From NCBI RefSeq assembly GCF_001632745.1, contig NZ_LQRT01000058.1, forward strand, positions 1-64,000: DNA of 64,000 nucleotides, written 5' to 3'. The notes beneath the pieces are model-generated. The model had not been told where the DNA came from and made no database searches. It saw only the letters and a program-made list of their open reading frames with translations. The position numbers were made by a program, and so were the translations under genes. Positions 25,923 through 34,586 of the stretch are shown piece after piece; the first letter of the stretch is position 1; every line of letters begins with the position of its first letter. Origin of the DNA: Aquimarina aggregata. GTDB taxonomy: Bacteria > Bacteroidota > Bacteroidia > Flavobacteriales > Flavobacteriaceae.

Positions 25923-26912
25923 TTACTTTTTTAGTAGTAACTCCTTGCGATTAGAGATGTTGAGCTTACTGTAAATGTTTGAAATATGTGTTTTTACAGT
26001 GCTAAGGCTTACAAATAGTTCATTTGCAATTTCTTTGTTACTTTTTCCTGAAACAATAAGATCTTTTACAATTGTTTCTTGTTTACTAAGGGGGATTTGA
26101 GTCTTATTTTTTAATTTGTGTTTTGATGAAAGAAGAATTGTGACTAACAGAATAATAACTAAAATAGCAATACCATTAATCCATAAACTTATACGATACT
26201 TTTGACTTGTTTGTTGTTGTATGATAAAAGCCAGCTTATGCTCTAGATGTGTATATGTAATTGGATCAAGTTCACTAGATTTTAATTCTTCTAAAAACTC
26301 AATATAGTAGTCGGGATTGGTTTGGATATCTTTATCTAACAGATCCTGATCATCTAATCTTTTTATACCGATTAGTTTTACCAAGAGTATTTGCAAAGAA
26401 TCTTTTACATATCCTTTGGTTTCTAGTAAGTACTGTTTTGGATCAAAATCAGAGGTTAGGTTTTCATACCTAGCTTGGAATTTTTTTAATTTCTGCCATT
26501 CTCTATCCGCCGTATTATTTGAAGTGTAATCATTAAATACTATTTTAGATTTTTTAAAATGTATGGTGTCTTTTTTTGAAGCAATTAATAATTTGAAATT
26601 CTTTACCTTATCAGAAAGCTTCTTTTTTTCTTCTAAAGAAATAGGATTTATATGAACTTTGTAGATATCATCTTTTGTGGTAAATAAATGGTTGTCAAAA
26701 GCAAAAAAACCATCTTTGGTTAATTCAGAAAAAGCAATTGTATTGGATGTATAGGTTCCTTTGTTTTTTTCAAAGCTAACTTTACTTAAATATACTCGTT
26801 TTTCCCATTGTTCTGAATTGTCCAAGGATACATAACCTGATATTGTATGTTGGCTAAATAGATTTGTATTTAGGACAAGTAAGAATAAAAAAAAGGTATA
26901 AAGTTTTTTCAT
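25923..26912 (-). CDS. Membrane-anchored LuxR-type transcriptional regulator with periplasmic sensor domain
   Basis: 329 aa. Signal sequence or N-terminal anchor 1-20; an extracytoplasmic domain 21-240 with a beta-rich start (HTISGYVSLDNSEQWEKRV) and helical later part; one transmembrane helix 242-263; and a cytoplasmic LuxR HTH 273-329 (SNKEIANELFVSLSTVKTHI). One-component systems of this layout sense at the envelope and regulate nearby transport genes. The TonB-dependent receptor follows on the same strand without a visible promoter between them, so the two are probably co-transcribed. Confidence 0.88.
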   Translation of the reverse strand: MKKLYTFFLFLLVLNTNLFSQHTISGYVSLDNSEQWEKRVYLSKVSFEKNKGTYTSNTIAFSELTKDGFFAFDNHLFTTKDDIYKVHINPISLEEKKKLSDKVKNFKLLIASKKDTIHFKKSKIVFNDYTSNNTADREWQKLKKFQARYENLTSDFDPKQYLLETKGYVKDSLQILLVKLIGIKRLDDQDLLDKDIQTNPDYYIEFLEELKSSELDPITYTHLEHKLAFIIQQQTSQKYRISLWINGIAILVIILLVTILLSSKHKLKNKTQIPLSKQETIVKDLIVSGKSNKEIANELFVSLSTVKTHISNIYSKLNISNRKELLLKK

Positions 26913-26964
26913 CTTTATTGGATATACAGCAGAATTACGAATGTAAAAGTTTTAGTACTTAAAT

Positions 26965-26994
26965 CAAAAGTATTACAATAAAAAACCGCTTCAA
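26965..26994 (-). promoter_or_regulatory. Promoter of LuxR regulator gene
   Basis: On the minus strand: TTG (26994-26992), 19 bp, TACTTTTG (26972-26965). The -33 region overlaps the htpG terminator. Confidence 0.5.
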
Positions 26995-27014
26995 CTAGAA
27001 CAGTGAAGCGGTTT
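26983..27014 (-). terminator. Intrinsic terminator of htpG
   Basis: AAACCGCTTCA / TGAAGCGGTTT, 11-bp perfect stem and 10-nt loop, followed on the minus strand by a T-tract. Confidence 0.88.
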
Positions 27015-27038
27015 AAATATATAAGTAAGACTTAATAA

Positions 27039-28928
27039 CTATTTGATCATCTCAAAACTACGTTTGATAAAATCTGTTAGTTCTTCTCCTTTTAATAAAT
27101 TTTGAGAAAGCCTTGCCAAGTCTAAAGATTGTTTAATTAAACGTTCTTTTTTCTTTTCAGTTTTTGTTGCTGCAATTTGGCCGATCAATTCATGATTTGT
27201 ATTTACAACCAAATTATACATTTCTGGCATATTACCCATACCAAACATTCCACCGCCACCGCCGGTTTGTTGCATTTCTTTCATACGACGCATAAACTCG
27301 GGTTGCGTGATCATAAATGGAGAAGCGTCACTATCCATAGCTTCTAACTGAACAGTATACTTTTCTGCAGGGATTACTTTACCAAGATCTGTCTTAAGAT
27401 TTTCTTTCTCTTCATCAGATAGTTTAGAGATAGTTTCCTCATCTTTTTTGATCAAATTATTAACGTGATCAGCATCTACACGAACAAAAGTGATATTTTC
27501 TTTACTCGTTTCCAATTTTTGGATCAAATGCGAAACGATAGGCGAGTCTAATAATAACACTTCATACCCTTTGTCTTTTGCAGCAGTAATATACGAATGT
27601 TGCTCGTCTTTATCTGAAGCATACAAAACAACTAACTTGTTATCTTTATCAGTCTGATTGTCTTTAATTTTTTCTTGAAGTTCTTCAAAAGTCAAGAATG
27701 TGTCATCTACAGTTGGATATAATGCAAATTTATCTGCTTTTTCAAAGAATTTATCTTCAGATAGCATTCCGTATTCAATAACTATCTTAATATCATTCCA
27801 TTTTTGTTCAAAATCTTCTCTACTATTTTTGAACATTGTACTAAGCTTATCACCAACCTTACGAGTAATGTAACTTGAAATTTTCTTTACATTACCGTCG
27901 GCTTGTAAATATGATCTAGAAACATTTAAAGGAATATCTGGAGAATCTATAACTCCACGTAACATTGTTAAAAATTCCGGAACAATACCTTCAACATTAT
28001 CGGTTACAAATACTTGGTTTTGGTATAACTGTATTTTATCCTTTTGAATACTCATATCCTGACCTAACTTAGGAAAGTATAAGATACCAGTAAGATTAAA
28101 AGGATAATCAACATTTAAGTGAATATTAAATAAAGGTTCCTCGAATTGCATAGGATACAATTCTCTATAAAAACCTTTGTAATCTTCATCTTTTAAATCT
28201 GTTGGTTGTTTAGTCCAAGCCGGATTAGGGTTATTTATGATGTTATCTACTTCTTGTGTTGGAGCAGGATCTTCTTCTTTTGCATCTTCGGGTTTTGGTA
28301 ACGTTTCTGTTTTAGTCCCAAATTTGATAGATACTGGCATGAATTTGTTATACTTAACTAATAATTCATTGATTCTTGCTTCTTCAAGAAATTCGGTATC
28401 TTCTTCTCCGATATGAAGTATAATTTCTGTACCTCTTTCAGATTTATCATGTTCTTCAATTGTATATGTAGGAGATCCATCACAAACCCAATGTGCAGCA
28501 GGTTCGTCTTTATATGATTTAGTTATAATTTCTACTTTATCAGCAACCATAAAAGCAGAGTAAAAACCAAGACCAAAATGACCAATAATTCCAGAATCTT
28601 TGGCGCTGTCTTTGTATTTTTCTAAAAATTCTTCTGCACCAGAAAAAGCTACTTGATTGATGTATTTTTCAACTTCTTCTGCAGTCATACCGATCCCTTG
28701 ATCTATAATATGAAGCTGCTTCTTATCTTTATCTATTTTAACCTCGATCAGTGGATTGCCATACTCTATTTTAGTTTCACCAATACTGGTTAAATGCTTT
28801 AATTTTAAAGTTGCATCTGTAGCGTTTGAAATTAATTCTCTTAGAAAAATCTCATGATCAGAATACAAGAACTTTTTAATTAAAGGAAAAATGTTCTCTA
28901 CCGATACATTAATACTTCCTGTTGCCAT
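27039..28928 (-). CDS. htpG: Molecular chaperone HtpG (Hsp90)
   Basis: 629 aa, full length. Cytosolic ATP-dependent chaperone. N-terminal GHKL ATPase with ELISNATDA, DQGIGM and GHFGLGFYSAF; middle domain with GVVDS-like segment MLRGVIDSPDIPLNVSRSYLQ; and C-terminal dimerisation domain about 500-629 including a Gly/Met-rich loop (GGGGGMFGMGNMPE). The loop is characteristic of Bacteroidota HtpG. Single gene with its own terminator. Confidence 0.97.
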   Translation of the reverse strand: MATGSINVSVENIFPLIKKFLYSDHEIFLRELISNATDATLKLKHLTSIGETKIEYGNPLIEVKIDKDKKQLHIIDQGIGMTAEEVEKYINQVAFSGAEEFLEKYKDSAKDSGIIGHFGLGFYSAFMVADKVEIITKSYKDEPAAHWVCDGSPTYTIEEHDKSERGTEIILHIGEEDTEFLEEARINELLVKYNKFMPVSIKFGTKTETLPKPEDAKEEDPAPTQEVDNIINNPNPAWTKQPTDLKDEDYKGFYRELYPMQFEEPLFNIHLNVDYPFNLTGILYFPKLGQDMSIQKDKIQLYQNQVFVTDNVEGIVPEFLTMLRGVIDSPDIPLNVSRSYLQADGNVKKISSYITRKVGDKLSTMFKNSREDFEQKWNDIKIVIEYGMLSEDKFFEKADKFALYPTVDDTFLTFEELQEKIKDNQTDKDNKLVVLYASDKDEQHSYITAAKDKGYEVLLLDSPIVSHLIQKLETSKENITFVRVDADHVNNLIKKDEETISKLSDEEKENLKTDLGKVIPAEKYTVQLEAMDSDASPFMITQPEFMRRMKEMQQTGGGGGMFGMGNMPEMYNLVVNTNHELIGQIAATKTEKKKERLIKQSLDLARLSQNLLKGEELTDFIKRSFEMIK

Positions 28929-29086
28929 TTTTATAATGTTTTATTTATTTTTTATTCTTAATAAGACTGTAGTCAAAAAAAGTACCAATAGAAACATTAT
29001 GACAAACTGACATTGAAGTATAATTTTTTCGCCTAATTCCGTAAGGGATTATACCCAATTACGTCTGTTTAAAAGACAAAATGTAA

Positions 29087-29105
29087 GTTTCAATTTTGTT
29101 GAAAC
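29087..29105. promoter_or_regulatory. Inverted repeat upstream of TetR-like gene (1)
   Basis: GTTTCAA, 5-nt spacer, TTGAAAC; perfect 7-bp arms in the htpG/tetR divergent region. Confidence 0.45.
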
Positions 29106-29123
29106 AACTTTAACATATTTTTT

Positions 29124-29151
29124 GTTTAACTTTTTTACTATAAAGTTAAAC
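29124..29151. promoter_or_regulatory. Candidate TetR operator: 10-8-10 inverted repeat
   Basis: GTTTAACTTT, 8-nt spacer, AAAGTTAAAC; perfect arms 31 bp before the preferred ATG at 29182. The size and position fit autoregulation by the gene that follows. Confidence 0.6.
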
Positions 29152-29181
29152 AATTTATATCTTTACAAGAAACTTATAGAT

Positions 29182-29847
29182 ATGGCATCGACAGGGAAAA
29201 AGAAAAAAATAGATAGAGAGTTTATAATTGCAGCGTATATGAATTATGTTCTTGAACATGATGGGTATCCCAAAACTGTTTATAAATTTTGTAAAGACAT
29301 TAAAGTATCAGAAGAAGATTTTTATAAGTTCTTTGGTAGCTTAGACGGTCTTGATAAAAATATTTGGAGTACTTTTTTTACTACTACTGCCAATGCGATG
29401 CATAAAAACGAACAATTCGAACATTTTTCGAGCAGAGATAAAATGCTCACACTTTTTTATACACTATTTGAAATGTTAACCCTAAACCGAAGCTATGTGT
29501 TGTTTGCTTTAAAACGATATGATATGCCTCTAAAAAATATGACTCAACTAAAAGGGTTGAGGTCTCATATCAAAGAATTTGCAGGAGAGTTAATAGAGAC
29601 GGATAATGATGAAAAAACATCAAGATTGGTAAAAAACCCTGTAGCAGTATTTTCTGAAGGCGCCTGGTTACAATTCTTGTTTTTACTTAATTTTTGGATG
29701 TCAGACGAATCACCAAGTTTTGAAAAAACAGATGTAGCTATAGAAAAATCGGTGAATACAATATTTGATCTATTTGATAATACACCACTTAATAATGTAC
29801 TTGATTTCGGAAAATTTCTTTGGAAAGAAAAAATAATGTCAAATTAA
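29182..29847 (+). CDS. TetR-like transcriptional regulator (TetR C-terminal domain protein)
   Basis: 221 aa from the ATG at 29182; a longer TTG-started frame runs back through the palindromic operator region and is unlikely. N-terminal helices about 8-65 (REFIIAAYMNYVLEHDGYPK, VSEEDFYKFFGSLDGL) replace a classic TetR HTH with the normal FYKYF-like motif; the remainder is the all-helical ligand/dimer domain. It lies 47 bp before an ABC1 kinase-like gene; this regulator/kinase pair recurs in flavobacteria, from memory. Confidence 0.85.
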   Translation: MASTGKKKKIDREFIIAAYMNYVLEHDGYPKTVYKFCKDIKVSEEDFYKFFGSLDGLDKNIWSTFFTTTANAMHKNEQFEHFSSRDKMLTLFYTLFEMLTLNRSYVLFALKRYDMPLKNMTQLKGLRSHIKEFAGELIETDNDEKTSRLVKNPVAVFSEGAWLQFLFLLNFWMSDESPSFEKTDVAIEKSVNTIFDLFDNTPLNNVLDFGKFLWKEKIMSN

Positions 29848-29894
29848 TTTAAGGAATTAGAAAATTTTCAGACTCATTAAAAAGAAGTACATAA

Positions 29895-31202
29895 ATGAAG
29901 ACAATAGATAAAATACCAACTACAAAACTAGGAAGAACATCAGAGCTTGTGAAAACTGGCGTTAAGGTGGGAGGCAATTATCTTAAATACTATAGTAAAA
30001 AAGCAGTTAATCCAAAAGCAACCAAGGATCAACTAAACGAAGATAATGCGGCAGATATTTATGATGGTTTAAAAAACCTTAAAGGAAGCGCTCTTAAAGT
30101 AGCACAAATGCTATCTATGGAAAAAAATATTTTGCCCAATGCATATGTAGAAAAGTTTTCATTGTCACAATTTAGTGTGCCACCATTATCGGCACCTTTG
30201 GTTCGTAAAACATTTAAAAAATATCAGGGTAAATACCCAGAAGAATTATATGACACGTTTGCAACTCAATCTGTCAATGCGGCGAGTATCGGTCAGGTAC
30301 ACAAGGCTAATAAAGATGGGAAAAAACTTGCTGTGAAAATTCAATATCCCGGAGTTGCAGACAGTATAAGTTCTGATCTGGCGATGGTTAAGCCCATCGC
30401 CGTCAGAATGTTTAACTTAAAAGGAAAAGATTCTGAAAAGTATTTTAAAGAATTAGAAGGTAAATTACTTGAGGAAACAGATTATATATTAGAAGTTCAA
30501 CAAAGTAAAGAAATTACAGAAGCTTGTAGTAAAATACCGGGGTTACGATTTCCTAATTATTATGAAAAATTGTCTAGTGAGCGTATTATTACTATGGATT
30601 GGATGGATGGTAAACACCTTAGTGAATTTGCCAAGCAAAATAAAGATCAAGCAAAAGCAGATAAAATAGGGCAGGCATTATGGGATTTTTATATGTATCA
30701 AATGCATATACTAAAAGCAGTACATGCAGATCCACACCCAGGAAATTTCCTAGTAGATAAAGACGATAATCTTATAGCAATAGATTTTGGATGTGTTAAA
30801 AAGGTTCCTTTGGAGTTTTATACCCCTTATTTTGAGCTTGCAGATAAAAAAAATATAGACGATCCACATTTTTTTTCCCGAAAGATGTTTGAATTGGAAA
30901 TACTCCGAGACGATGATTCTCACAAAGAACTAAAATTCTTCTCGGAGTTGTTCCATGAAATGCTAAGTTTATTTACAAAGCCATTTCAAGAAAAAACATT
31001 TGACTTTGCGGATGAAGAATTTTGGAAAAATATTACAGAATTAAGTGAAAAATATGCTAACGACAGCGAGTTAAAAAAGATGAATGGTAATAGAGGTAGT
31101 AAGCACTTTCTTTATATCAATCGCACTTTTTTTGGATTATATAATCTTTTACACGATTTAAAATCTACTGTAACTGTCAAAAATTTTGAAAATTACCTTT
31201 AG
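29895..31202 (+). CDS. ABC1/AarF/UbiB family atypical kinase-like protein
   Basis: 435 aa. UbiB-like fold: N-terminal KxGQ-equivalent KVAQ (68-71, Ala instead of Gly), A-rich loop NAASIGQVHKA (128-138), VAIK-type Lys148 in LAVKIQYPG, catalytic loop HADPHPGNF, and metal-binding DFG in AIDFGCVKK. The family supports coenzyme Q or other isoprenoid lipid metabolism; Bacteroidota make menaquinone, so the substrate here is unknown. Co-directional with the TetR-like gene and followed by a terminator. Confidence 0.92.
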   Translation: MKTIDKIPTTKLGRTSELVKTGVKVGGNYLKYYSKKAVNPKATKDQLNEDNAADIYDGLKNLKGSALKVAQMLSMEKNILPNAYVEKFSLSQFSVPPLSAPLVRKTFKKYQGKYPEELYDTFATQSVNAASIGQVHKANKDGKKLAVKIQYPGVADSISSDLAMVKPIAVRMFNLKGKDSEKYFKELEGKLLEETDYILEVQQSKEITEACSKIPGLRFPNYYEKLSSERIITMDWMDGKHLSEFAKQNKDQAKADKIGQALWDFYMYQMHILKAVHADPHPGNFLVDKDDNLIAIDFGCVKKVPLEFYTPYFELADKKNIDDPHFFSRKMFELEILRDDDSHKELKFFSELFHEMLSLFTKPFQEKTFDFADEEFWKNITELSEKYANDSELKKMNGNRGSKHFLYINRTFFGLYNLLHDLKSTVTVKNFENYL

Positions 31203-31250
31203 TCAGTCATCCGACTGGCTTGGTTTGTTTATTTATTGGTTAGGTTGTTA

Positions 31251-31285
31251 GAAAGATGCGCTGTGGTTGGCGCATCTTTCGCTTT
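31251..31285 (+). terminator. Intrinsic terminator after ABC1 kinase
   Basis: GAAAGATGCG / CGCATCTTTC, 10-bp perfect stem, 10-nt loop, then GCTTTTAT. Confidence 0.8.
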
Positions 31286-31343
31286 TATAAGATTCATGGT
31301 TTGTTTTATTTAATTTAGTTACTACTTTGGTTTTTGACTTTAA

Positions 31344-31508
31344 CTATTTTGATGTTGGAGTTGGATGCCAATAAGGATAGTAATCACGTGTACTTACCCC
31401 AGTAGGAGTTTTGATATTAGAAGCTAATGCATTTCCTGCAATAATATTTTTGGGATCTAGAATTTCCTCTTTTTTAAATTTCAGAATACTGTTTTCTTTT
31501 TGTGTCAT
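31344..31508 (-). CDS. Unannotated 54-aa peptide gene, candidate secreted or modified peptide
   Basis: Minus-strand ATG at 31508-31506 to TAG at 31346-31344. Translated from the bases: a Lys/Ile/Glu-rich first half beginning MTQKENSILKFKKEEILDP, the linker NIIAGN, then a Cys-free second half rich in Ser, Thr, Asn and Pro ending RDYYPYWHPTPTSK. The bipartite leader-like and aromatic/Pro-rich core composition resembles small natural-product precursors of Bacteroidota, but no modifying enzyme is nearby and I do not recognise the family. It fills a 558-bp gap and is divergent from the TPR sensor kinase. Coding status is supported by length and composition only. Confidence 0.5.
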   Translation of the reverse strand: MTQKENSILKFKKEEILDPKNIIAGNALASNIKTPTGVSTRDYYPYWHPTPTSK

Positions 31509-31555
31509 TTTATTGGTTTAAATTATTTATCTAATCTATTAAAGATTTTTTAATT

Positions 31556-31585
31556 TTTGTTGCTCATTATCTTTTAATAATTTTG
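31556..31585 (+). promoter_or_regulatory. Promoter reading towards TPR sensor kinase
   Basis: TTTG at 31556-31559, 18 bp, TAATTTTG at 31578-31585. It implies a 5' leader of about 170 nt before the start at 31761. Confidence 0.6.
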
Positions 31586-31760
31586 AAAGTTGTTATTCCT
31601 TCGTCTTTACTATGAAAAGATTGCATGTTATTTTTTGTAAAAATCGAAGTATTAAAACGGTATAATATGTATTTCATCTTTGTTATACATAAAAAAAAGA
31701 ATGATATGAGCTAAAAACGCTTTTATTCTTATATTACCACCTTAGAAATACCCTATTAGA

Positions 31761-33815
31761 ATGCTTAAAAGTAAAGTGTACATATTCGTTTTTATTATAG
31801 CTTGTAATTCACAAATATTTTCACAACATAAAAAAGATATACTTACTTTAATTACAACAGTAAAAAATACAACCGAAAAAACGAAAAAGTTACTTTTGTT
31901 AGATTCATTATCTAATGAAATTAGTAAAATGCAGTCTAATGATTTTGATTTTTACAAGAAAAATTATGCAAAGTATACAAATCAATATATCGCATTAGCA
32001 AAAACACTGGATAGTATTGACTTGGCAGCATTTGAGACATCAAAATTTACATATCATTATCTTAATATCATAGGAAAACCAGACTCTGCTCATATTATTA
32101 TAAACAATATTATAAGAGATAGTAATAGTATAAAAAAGAGAGTAAACTTGGCACATCTTTATGTGAAAAGAGCAGGGGCAAGTTATCAAACTGATCATTT
32201 AGAAAATGCCATAAAAGATTATTCCAGAGCAGAAAAAATATATCATCAAACAGGAGATTCTATATATGAAGCAGATGCAATCTACTTTAATGGGCAAGCA
32301 ACCGAACGATTAGGAAAACTTGGGCAAGCGGTGCTTAAATATCAAGATGCTAATAAACTATATGCTAAACTTAAGGATACTGCATATGTTGCATTTAGTG
32401 GGTTAGCGGTATCTGGTATTTTTAGCCAATTATATCTTTTAGAAAAATCTTTTGAAGAGAGACAAAAAATCAGAAAATTATTAAATAGTCAAAAGCATAA
32501 AGATTATATAGCCCTATCAGAGTTATACATAAATGATGCACGAGATTTTGTAAAGAAAAAAGAATATATAAAAGAAGAACAAGCTTATCTTAAAGCGTTA
32601 GAGTTATTAAAAACTAAAACCAAAGAAGCAAGAGACCTGTTTAGAATAAGATCGTATCTTTCTGAGTATTATGCTAATCAAAATCAATTAGTAAAGGCTA
32701 AAAAGTATTTAGACACTTTAGAACAAAGTCCTAACTTGGTTACTAATTCTTTTGACAGAATATTTTACCTTAAAGCATTAAGCAGATTTAAAAAAGCAGA
32801 TAAAAAATATAAAGAAGCAATTGCAGCTTTTGAAGAAGAAATAAATATCTTCAAAAAATCAGGAGATATAAGAGGTCAGGTTGCTTTAGAAAAAGAACTT
32901 TATGAGTGTTATAAAAAAATTAATAATAAGACAGCAGCTCTAGCTCATTTAGATAGATATACTGTCTTAAAAGACTCTATATATAGTTTGACACGTTCTA
33001 ATAGTGTAATTTATTATAAGACACTATATGAGACAGAAAAGAGAGATAATAAAATAGCAATTCAAGAAGCGAGTATTAATATATTAGAGGAAAAAGATAA
33101 AGCAAAACGTAATCTTTTAATCTTTGGGGGTATTGGGTTGAGTTTGGTGTTTTTATGTGTGTATCTGTTTAGAAACAGAACACTTTTGATGCGTAATAAA
33201 CTTTTACAACAATCTTTTTTGCAAGAACTATTACAAACACAAGAAAGAATAAGCAAAAGGATTTCAAAAGATTTACATGATAGCGTTGGACAAAGCCTAC
33301 TATTGATTAAAAATAGAACTTTACAAAATGATGATAAACAAACTGCTGAAATCGTAGATGGAGTAATTAATGAGGTACGATCTATCTCTAGAAGTTTACA
33401 TCCTTTTAAATTAGATGAGTTGGGACTTACGGTAACATTGCAAAGTAGTGTAGAAATGATTGATGATAGTTATGATATTTTTATTTCGGCAGAAATTGAT
33501 AATATTGATAAAGTTTTTGATCAGGATAAAGAAATAAATATTTATAGATTGGTTCAGGAGAGTTTTAATAATATTCTAAAGCATTCTAATGCCCGGTCAG
33601 CAGAGATAAAAGTAATTAATAAGGATAATAATGTAGAAATCATTATAACTGATAACGGTAAAGGATTTGATGTTATCCAAGAAAAGACTTCTATGTCCAA
33701 AATTGGTTTAAAAACTTTAAGCGAACGATCAAAATACCTGAAAGCTAATTTCAAAATATTTTCAGAAATTAATCAAGGAACAACATTAGTATTTAATATC
33801 CCAAAGTATGGTTAA
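31761..33815 (+). CDS. TPR-containing sensor histidine kinase (HisKA_3/NarX type)
   Basis: 684 aa. Signal peptide 1-22; an extracytoplasmic TPR array about 100-400 (AIKDYSRAEKIYHQTGDS, AIAAFEEEINIFKKSGD); coiled coil; one membrane helix about 455-472 (LLIFGGIGLSLVFLCVYLF); and a HisKA_3 domain with phospho-acceptor His in KDLHDSVGQSL, then HATPase_c with N-box QESFNNILKHSNA and G-box DNGKGF. It phosphorylates the response regulator encoded next, whose start overlaps its end by 8 bp. The signal is unknown; the TPR domain may bind a peptide or protein. Confidence 0.93.
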   Translation: MLKSKVYIFVFIIACNSQIFSQHKKDILTLITTVKNTTEKTKKLLLLDSLSNEISKMQSNDFDFYKKNYAKYTNQYIALAKTLDSIDLAAFETSKFTYHYLNIIGKPDSAHIIINNIIRDSNSIKKRVNLAHLYVKRAGASYQTDHLENAIKDYSRAEKIYHQTGDSIYEADAIYFNGQATERLGKLGQAVLKYQDANKLYAKLKDTAYVAFSGLAVSGIFSQLYLLEKSFEERQKIRKLLNSQKHKDYIALSELYINDARDFVKKKEYIKEEQAYLKALELLKTKTKEARDLFRIRSYLSEYYANQNQLVKAKKYLDTLEQSPNLVTNSFDRIFYLKALSRFKKADKKYKEAIAAFEEEINIFKKSGDIRGQVALEKELYECYKKINNKTAALAHLDRYTVLKDSIYSLTRSNSVIYYKTLYETEKRDNKIAIQEASINILEEKDKAKRNLLIFGGIGLSLVFLCVYLFRNRTLLMRNKLLQQSFLQELLQTQERISKRISKDLHDSVGQSLLLIKNRTLQNDDKQTAEIVDGVINEVRSISRSLHPFKLDELGLTVTLQSSVEMIDDSYDIFISAEIDNIDKVFDQDKEINIYRLVQESFNNILKHSNARSAEIKVINKDNNVEIIITDNGKGFDVIQEKTSMSKIGLKTLSERSKYLKANFKIFSEINQGTTLVFNIPKYG

Positions 33816-34440
33816 GCCAAATATACTTATTGCAGACGACCATCCTTTACTTTTAAAGGGGTTAGAAGGGTTTTTAAAAGAAAAAAAATATAATATTATA
33901 GCAACTTGTCTGGATGGGTTATCGGCCTACAATACTATTATTAAAGAAAAGCCAGATATCGCTATATTGGACATAGAAATGCCTAATATGACAGGTATAG
34001 ATATAGCCAAAAATTGCAAACGATATGATATTAAAACAAAGATTATCCTAAATACTCTGCATAAAGAGAAAAAAATGTTCGAAAATGCCGTAAAATTTAA
34101 TATACATGGATATTTGTTGAAAGAGTTTGCTTTAACTGAAATTGAATCATGTATCGCCAGTGTATGTGAAGGTAAACCTTACTTTAGTGAAAAAATATTC
34201 AAACGATTTTCTCATTCTTCTGATGAAAATACTAATATAGAGAGTTTAACTCGATCCGAAATTAAAATATTAAAGCTTATTGCAGATGAAATGACTAGCA
34301 GTGAGGTAGCTGATTTTCTTAGCATATCGGTTAGAACTGTAGAAAAACATCGCGCAAACATTATTAAAAAATTAAACTTAGATCAGAAACCAAATTCACT
34401 TCTTATTTGGTCTCAAAAAAATAAAGAAGCGTTATTATAG
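33808..34440 (+). CDS. NarL/LuxR family response regulator
   Basis: 210 aa. Receiver domain 4-120: acidic pocket Asp10-Asp11, phosphorylated Asp55 (AILDIEMPN), Thr83, Lys105. C-terminal LuxR HTH about 145-205 (LTRSEIKILKLIADEM, SSEVADFLSISVRTVEKHRA). Translationally coupled to the TPR kinase by an 8-bp overlap, forming a complete two-component system. Confidence 0.95.
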   Translation: MVKPNILIADDHPLLLKGLEGFLKEKKYNIIATCLDGLSAYNTIIKEKPDIAILDIEMPNMTGIDIAKNCKRYDIKTKIILNTLHKEKKMFENAVKFNIHGYLLKEFALTEIESCIASVCEGKPYFSEKIFKRFSHSSDENTNIESLTRSEIKILKLIADEMTSSEVADFLSISVRTVEKHRANIIKKLNLDQKPNSLLIWSQKNKEALL

Positions 34441-34543
34441 CATATTAGAAAACCAAAATTTTATCTAGACTAATACCATTTGTTTATAGTGAGGCACTCT
34501 TAATTACGTAAGGCTACGTATGTTTTTATATAAATTCAGAATA

Positions 34544-34551
34544 TATATTTG
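34544..34551 (+). promoter_or_regulatory. -7 promoter element TATATTTG
   Basis: Exact TANNTTTG match 35 bp upstream of the orphan sorting-domain gene; -33 is weak (TGTTTT near 34521). Confidence 0.5.
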
Positions 34552-34586
34552 TATCAATCAAAGACGAACAGTTTTTTTGTGAGAAG

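Noticed and set aside
29122..29181. TTG-started extension of the TetR-like gene
   Set aside because: It runs through a perfect inverted repeat and promoter-like DNA; the ATG at 29182 is better placed.
31612..31665. Plus-strand 17-codon ORF after the TAATTTTG promoter
   Set aside because: Too short, no conserved character visible, and the sensor-kinase start follows with its own signal peptide.
34505..34520. Repeated TACGTA motif before the sorting-domain gene
   Set aside because: Two 6-bp self-complementary words in AT-rich DNA are expected by chance.
34441..34586. Upstream cargo for the orphan type A tail
   Set aside because: The bases hold the promoter and stop codons in the relevant frame; no split cargo was found.
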